Positions 60,659 through 64,000 of a stretch of DNA of 64,000 nt are shown here, piece after piece. The stretch is taken from NCBI GenBank assembly GCA_964539825.1, contig CAZIKF010000003.1, positions 62,001 to 126,000 of the forward strand, read 5' to 3'. Under the pieces are notes generated by a model. That model saw nothing but the letters and a program-made list of their open reading frames with translations. It did no database searches and had not been told where the DNA came from. The DNA comes from CAZIKF01 sp964539825 (GTDB lineage: Bacteria > Muiribacteriota > UBA6191). The number at the start of each line of letters is the position of its first letter. Position 1 is the stretch's first letter. Both the position numbers and the translations under genes were made by a program.

Positions 60659-61711
60659 ATGAAGCCAGCGCTACAAACACAGCAAGAAGTCCAGCAGTAT
60701 TACTCAGAAGTTTTGGAAACCTCCCAGGATCTAAAAACTAGTGCCTGTTGTGATCTCCAAGCCATGCCTGAGCGGCTTAAGAGCATCTTGTCTGATATCG
60801 ACGAAGAGATTCTCAGTAAGTTCTATGGATGCGGCTCCCCCCTGCCCCAGGAGTTAAGGGGAGTCTCAGTACTGGACCTGGGGTGCGGGTCGGGTAGAGA
60901 TGCCTATATTCTTTCCAAACTGGTTGGTAAAAATGGGACTGTGGTTGGTGTGGATATGACTGCTGAGCAGTTGGATGTTGCCATCAGACATCAAGATTCT
61001 CAGACCGCAAAGTTTGGATACAGACACCCAAATGTAGAGTTTCACCTGGGAAATATAGAGGACTTACAAGGAATCGGACTGGAAGACAATTCTCTGGATT
61101 TGGTTGTTTCCAATTGTGTCATCAATCTTAGTCCCCATAAAGATAAGGTATTTCAGGAGATTTTTCGGGTGCTGAAACCCGGTGGTGAGCTTTATTTTTC
61201 TGACGTATTTGTGGATCGCCGACTTTCTGCCGAGGCCATGAGGGATCCTGAAGTTTATGGGGAATGTTTAGGCGGAGCCCTTTACTTTGAGGATTTCCGG
61301 CGTTTGCTGTTCCAGGCGGGTTGTCCAGATTTTCGAATTGTTGAAAGTTCCTCCATTGAAATCCAGGACCCACGGATCAAGGGTTTGGTAGGATCTGCAA
61401 GGTTTAGCTCCTTCACTGTCAGGGCCTTTAAGTTGGAAACCTTAGAGGATCGCTGTGAGGACTATGGGCAATTCGCTACCTACCTTGGAACCATGGAAGA
61501 GTGTCCAGAGGCATTTTTACTCGATGATCACCATCTCTTTGAAGCCCATCGACCCATGGCGGTTTGCGGCAATACCACAGCAATGATCCAGGAAACTCGA
61601 TATTCATCTCATTTTGAGATTGTAGGGGATCGCAGCAGGCATTTTGGACTTTTTGACTGCGGACCCAGCATTCCCGTAAGTGATCCCTCTTCAACACCTT
61701 CCTGTTGTTGA
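60659..61711 (+). CDS. arsM: Arsenite methyltransferase (ArsM type) with C-terminal extension
   Basis: The start is ATG 60659 with GGAGGG nine bases upstream; the longer open frame upstream runs over the divergent gene. The 350-residue protein has VLDLGCGSGRDAYILSKLVG (SAM binding), GVDMTAEQL, and the cysteines Cys31, Cys58, Cys153 (SNCVINLSP) and Cys203 (YGECLGG) that fit the arsenic-binding set of ArsM. The C-terminal 110 residues form an extra domain ending in Cys-Cys, seen in many bacterial ArsM. It methylates arsenite with SAM to volatile or less bound forms. No ArsR, ArsB or ArsC gene is adjacent. Confidence 0.88.
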   Translation: MKPALQTQQEVQQYYSEVLETSQDLKTSACCDLQAMPERLKSILSDIDEEILSKFYGCGSPLPQELRGVSVLDLGCGSGRDAYILSKLVGKNGTVVGVDMTAEQLDVAIRHQDSQTAKFGYRHPNVEFHLGNIEDLQGIGLEDNSLDLVVSNCVINLSPHKDKVFQEIFRVLKPGGELYFSDVFVDRRLSAEAMRDPEVYGECLGGALYFEDFRRLLFQAGCPDFRIVESSSIEIQDPRIKGLVGSARFSSFTVRAFKLETLEDRCEDYGQFATYLGTMEECPEAFLLDDHHLFEAHRPMAVCGNTTAMIQETRYSSHFEIVGDRSRHFGLFDCGPSIPVSDPSSTPSCC

Positions 61712-62398
61712 ACTGAGAGGGTCGTCAACTCCCCAGGGTCTCTTGCTGTAAAAACGTTTGGCATGTTCCACCAGGAGAGCATGGTACTCCTGGTAAACCG
61801 CTACATCGGCTGTCAGTGAAGATTCAAACTTAGATTTGATTTTGGAATAGCTTTCCTTTCCTTCAATGATGCACAGTGCGGTTAAGATTCTGCGGGTGTA
61901 AGTGTCAATTACAAACTCTGGTTTTCCATAGGCATAAAGCAAAATGGAGTCTGCTGTTTCTTCTCCGATTCCTTTGACTGCTAGAAGCTGATTTCTCTCT
62001 GGAGCCTCCCCTTCTAAATTTAGAAAAAACTCTGAAGATTCGATCAAGTATGCTGATTTCTGATTGAAGTATCCAGCGGGGCGAATGATATCCAAGAGTA
62101 GTTTTGGAGGGGCGTGAAGGATTTTTTGGGGATCGAGGAGTTCTTCCTTTTTCAGGTTAAAAAGTACCTTTTCTACCTGAATCCAGGATGTGTTCTGGGT
62201 AAGAATCGCTCCTGTCCAGATTTCGAATTTTTGCTCCGGACCCTTTGGATAGTCATAGTCTTCAGGATGATAGCCGGTAAAACTTCCAGTAGCGGTTGGG
62301 TTGGTCCCTTCCACATCCAAAAGAGGCCACCACCCCTGGGGCCCATAGACCCCCAACAAAAGATCATATATTTCTCTCAGCATATGGTTATTGTTCAA
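61691..62398 (-). CDS. HhH-GPD DNA glycosylase, MagIII-like (3-methyladenine) endonuclease III relative
   Basis: A 235-residue protein (TTG start 62398; ATG 62383 possible). ILTQNTSW, RPAGYFNQKSAYLI, AVKGIGEETADSILLYAYGKPEFVIDTYTRR contain the helix-hairpin-helix and the catalytic Asp. The hairpin has Glu-Glu where endonuclease III has the Lys used for lyase activity, and the C-terminal iron-sulfur cysteines are missing. Both features, and the RP-x-G-[YF]-[FY]-NQK block, match Helicobacter MagIII, a monofunctional 3-methyladenine glycosylase. It removes alkylated bases in repair. Its last 21 bases overlap the convergent arsM gene. Confidence 0.82.
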   Translation of the reverse strand: MNNNHMLREIYDLLLGVYGPQGWWPLLDVEGTNPTATGSFTGYHPEDYDYPKGPEQKFEIWTGAILTQNTSWIQVEKVLFNLKKEELLDPQKILHAPPKLLLDIIRPAGYFNQKSAYLIESSEFFLNLEGEAPERNQLLAVKGIGEETADSILLYAYGKPEFVIDTYTRRILTALCIIEGKESYSKIKSKFESSLTADVAVYQEYHALLVEHAKRFYSKRPWGVDDPLSSTTGRC

Positions 62399-62590
62399 TT
62401 GCCTTCATGAAAATATCCCCAATACAATGTGATGATTTGATCCTACCGAATGGGCGAATACAGGTGGTGCTATTATCGCACGTAGTAGGATAGCAGTTTT
62501 GCCAAATCACCCCATTCTTGAAGCTCTGTAAGGTTTCCTATCTCTCGCAGACAAAACTGAGGCAAAGATGATTGGAAAGGAATTTCTGCA

Positions 62591-63721
62591 ATGCCTGAAA
62601 TTTTGGTGATCTTGAGTCTGTTCCTGAGTGTATTGAGTTCAAACGCGGAGGCCTCAGGTACCTTGAGCCTGGGACCAGAACAATGGCGAGCAGAGGGTTG
62701 GCATAAGACCAATTTCAAGAAAAAAAGCGTGAAATTTAGATCGATTCTCTCTGGCGGTCCCGGACGGGATGGAATCCCACCCATCTATGAGCCTCACTTT
62801 GTCAGCAACAAGACTGCTTCGAAATGGCTTAATGACTCAGAGCCTGTCATCGTTGTTGAACAATATGGAGAGAGTCGAGCCTACCCGCTCAGAATTTTGA
62901 CCTGGCATGAGATTGTAAATGATGAACTGGGAGGACATTCCTTCATTGTCACCTTTTGTCCCCTTTGCAATGCAGCCGTAGTCTACAACACCCACTTCAG
63001 TGGAGAGAACCACCGCTTCGGAGTCTCCGGAAAACTGCGAAATTCCGATATGGTCATGTGGGACCATGACACTCACTCCTGGTGGCAACAATTAACAGGA
63101 GAAGCAATCGTGGGGGATAGTACCGGTCAAATACTTGAGCCACTACCATCACAGATGATTGCCTTCAAAACCTTCAAGAAGTTGCGCCCAGAGGGTGAAG
63201 TCCTGTCACAAGAGACCGGGCACCGACGAAGATATGGTGAGAATCCTTATGTTCGATATGATTCCGGTAGTCCCTTTTTCCCTGTTCCAAGTAATTCTTC
63301 GGGCTTGCGAAAGATGGAGAGGGTGATAGGTATGGTGACAAAAAATGCCCGATATGCCCTGCCAATGTCAGCTATGAAAGGCAGGTTATCCGCCAGTCTA
63401 CAGGCTGGGGATACGGAGTTGGTAGTATTCAACCTATCCATTGCCAATTCTGCCCTGGACGGGAAGTTAATCGCGAATTCCAAAGTGATTGAACATGTGA
63501 CTCTATTTAGGAATACAACTCCTCACACCCTTGGAAAATTGAAGTGGCAAGAGGGGAAGCTGATAGATTCAGAATCGGGGATAGCTTGGAATGCACTGGG
63601 AGAAGGTTTTTTAGATGGGAAAAAGAGGTTTCAATTGGAGCCTGAAGGTTCAGGTGTATTTTTCGCCTTTGCCTGGTTTGGATTTTACCCGGACTCCAAG
63701 TTACTCCGTGTTCCTGAGTGA
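62591..63721 (+). CDS. Exported DUF3179 protein
   Basis: A 376-residue protein. A signal peptide (ILVILSLFLSVLSSNAEA) precedes the DUF3179 domain with ILSGGPGRDGIPPIYEPHF, AYPLRILTWHEIVND, VTFCPLCNAAVVYN (C-x2-C), GVSGKLRNSDMVMWDHDTHSWWQQLTGEA and NPYVRYD. This family is found in many environmental bacteria and archaea, and its role is not known; the paired Cys suggest metal or redox binding. AAGGAA lies about eight bases before the ATG. It stands alone between divergent and convergent neighbours. Confidence 0.92.
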   Translation: MPEILVILSLFLSVLSSNAEASGTLSLGPEQWRAEGWHKTNFKKKSVKFRSILSGGPGRDGIPPIYEPHFVSNKTASKWLNDSEPVIVVEQYGESRAYPLRILTWHEIVNDELGGHSFIVTFCPLCNAAVVYNTHFSGENHRFGVSGKLRNSDMVMWDHDTHSWWQQLTGEAIVGDSTGQILEPLPSQMIAFKTFKKLRPEGEVLSQETGHRRRYGENPYVRYDSGSPFFPVPSNSSGLRKMERVIGMVTKNARYALPMSAMKGRLSASLQAGDTELVVFNLSIANSALDGKLIANSKVIEHVTLFRNTTPHTLGKLKWQEGKLIDSESGIAWNALGEGFLDGKKRFQLEPEGSGVFFAFAWFGFYPDSKLLRVPE

Positions 63722-63867
63722 ATCTCTATAACCGAAAGACAAACGGTATGCCCCTTACAGGTTCATGACCTAAATGAGCTCATCGTAGATCAACAAAGGA
63801 GTCGACAGATTCCTGGTTTAGCCGGGTAATTCGGTGGCAACTTCACGCATAGAAAAATCCAGGAACA

Positions 63868-64000
63868 TCAGCTACAAGTGTTCTCGAATTCCGGTTCCAG
63901 ATCCAGTTGCATAGAATGAGCCAGACGGTTGGCGAAATTGAAATAGGAAATTACAAAAACAGCATGCTGCCAGTGAGCTTCCTGGAAACCTGCGTTAAGA
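63868..64000 (-). CDS. AhpD-like / peroxidase-related enzyme, C-terminal fragment cut by window edge
   Basis: The reverse strand is open from the right edge to a TGA at 63868-63870, giving 43 residues: LNAGFQEAHWQHAVFVISYF, then NFANRLAHSM and a short tail. The ISYFNFANRLA block is the C-terminal signature of uncharacterised peroxidase-related proteins of the carboxymuconolactone decarboxylase/AhpD fold. The active-site C-x-x-C would lie upstream, outside the window, so function cannot be judged. Confidence 0.65.
   Translation of the reverse strand, partial: LNAGFQEAHWQHAVFVISYFNFANRLAHSMQLDLEPEFENTCS

Noticed and set aside
1..64000. CRISPR arrays, tRNA or rRNA genes, prophage or IS transposase
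   Set aside because: No regularly spaced repeats, no cloverleaf or rRNA signature, and no transposase or integrase motif was seen by eye.

Overview
This window looks like chromosome from a free-living, heterotrophic bacterium with a Gram-negative-type envelope. Supporting signs are type IV pilin-like proteins, lipoprotein signals, an Aas-like acyltransferase and a DUF3179 exported protein. Base composition is moderate and genes are densely packed on both strands. The phylum cannot be fixed from sequence alone. The mix of class 1A PyrD, PyrB with PyrI, a fungal/archaeal-type Asd and an LCP protein does not point to one familiar group. There is no rRNA, tRNA, phage, IS transposase or CRISPR array. 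Two genes run off the edges: a TerC-family protein on the left and an AhpD-like peroxidase-related protein on the right.

Layout. 1-3.2 kb: partial TerC gene and a three-domain acyltransferase/ACP/acyl-ligase. 3.2-10.2 kb: a pseudopilin-like gene facing a minus-strand run of a secreted protein, an AidB-like acyl-CoA dehydrogenase, a PilX-like protein and two secreted proteins that share three copies of one unnamed domain. 10.3-12.5 kb: penicillin-acylase-family Ntn hydrolase. 12.6-23.3 kb: fatty-acid oxidation block with enoyl-CoA isomerase, two acyl-CoA ligases, thiolase, FadB-type enzyme, acyl-CoA dehydrogenase and 2,4-dienoyl-CoA reductase. 23.3-24.5 kb: YajQ and a His-rich FKBP. 24.5-25.1 kb: non-coding, strongly structured. 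25.1-30.4 kb: glycerol kinase, G3P dehydrogenase and a GPAT-like acyltransferase fused to a dead-looking hydrolase. 30.5-36.1 kb: tandem amidohydrolase, LCP-family envelope protein and lytic-transglycosylase lipoprotein. 36.1-36.6 kb: a second palindromic element and a small AT-rich orphan gene. 36.7-40.6 kb: TVP38, HupE/UreJ-like and YyaL/DUF255 proteins.

40.7-46.4 kb: a complete aspartate-to-threonine operon (aspartate kinase, homoserine dehydrogenase, Asd, homoserine kinase, threonine synthase). 46.6-51.7 kb: de novo pyrimidine genes, with pyrB-pyrI-pyrE-pyrF on plus meeting pyrC-pyrD on minus; only carAB is missing. The pyrC-pyrD strand continues upstream without a real gap into an ATP-grasp enzyme, an NtrC-type regulator, two histidine kinases and an HDOD protein. 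59-64 kb: GT-C-like membrane protein, ArsM-type arsenite methyltransferase, MagIII-like DNA glycosylase, DUF3179 protein and the right-edge peroxidase-related fragment.

How the parts fit: fatty acids are activated, oxidised (including unsaturated ones, since both auxiliary enzymes are present) and re-esterified, while glycerol enters through GlpK/GlpD and meets acyl chains at the GPAT-like enzyme. This is a lipid-utilisation neighbourhood next to amino-acid and nucleotide biosynthesis. The most unusual items are a two-copy family of about 162-bp long palindromes with shared ends placed right behind stop codons, the repeated secreted domain next to pilin-like genes, several fusions with degenerate second domains, and the signalling genes joined to pyrCD.
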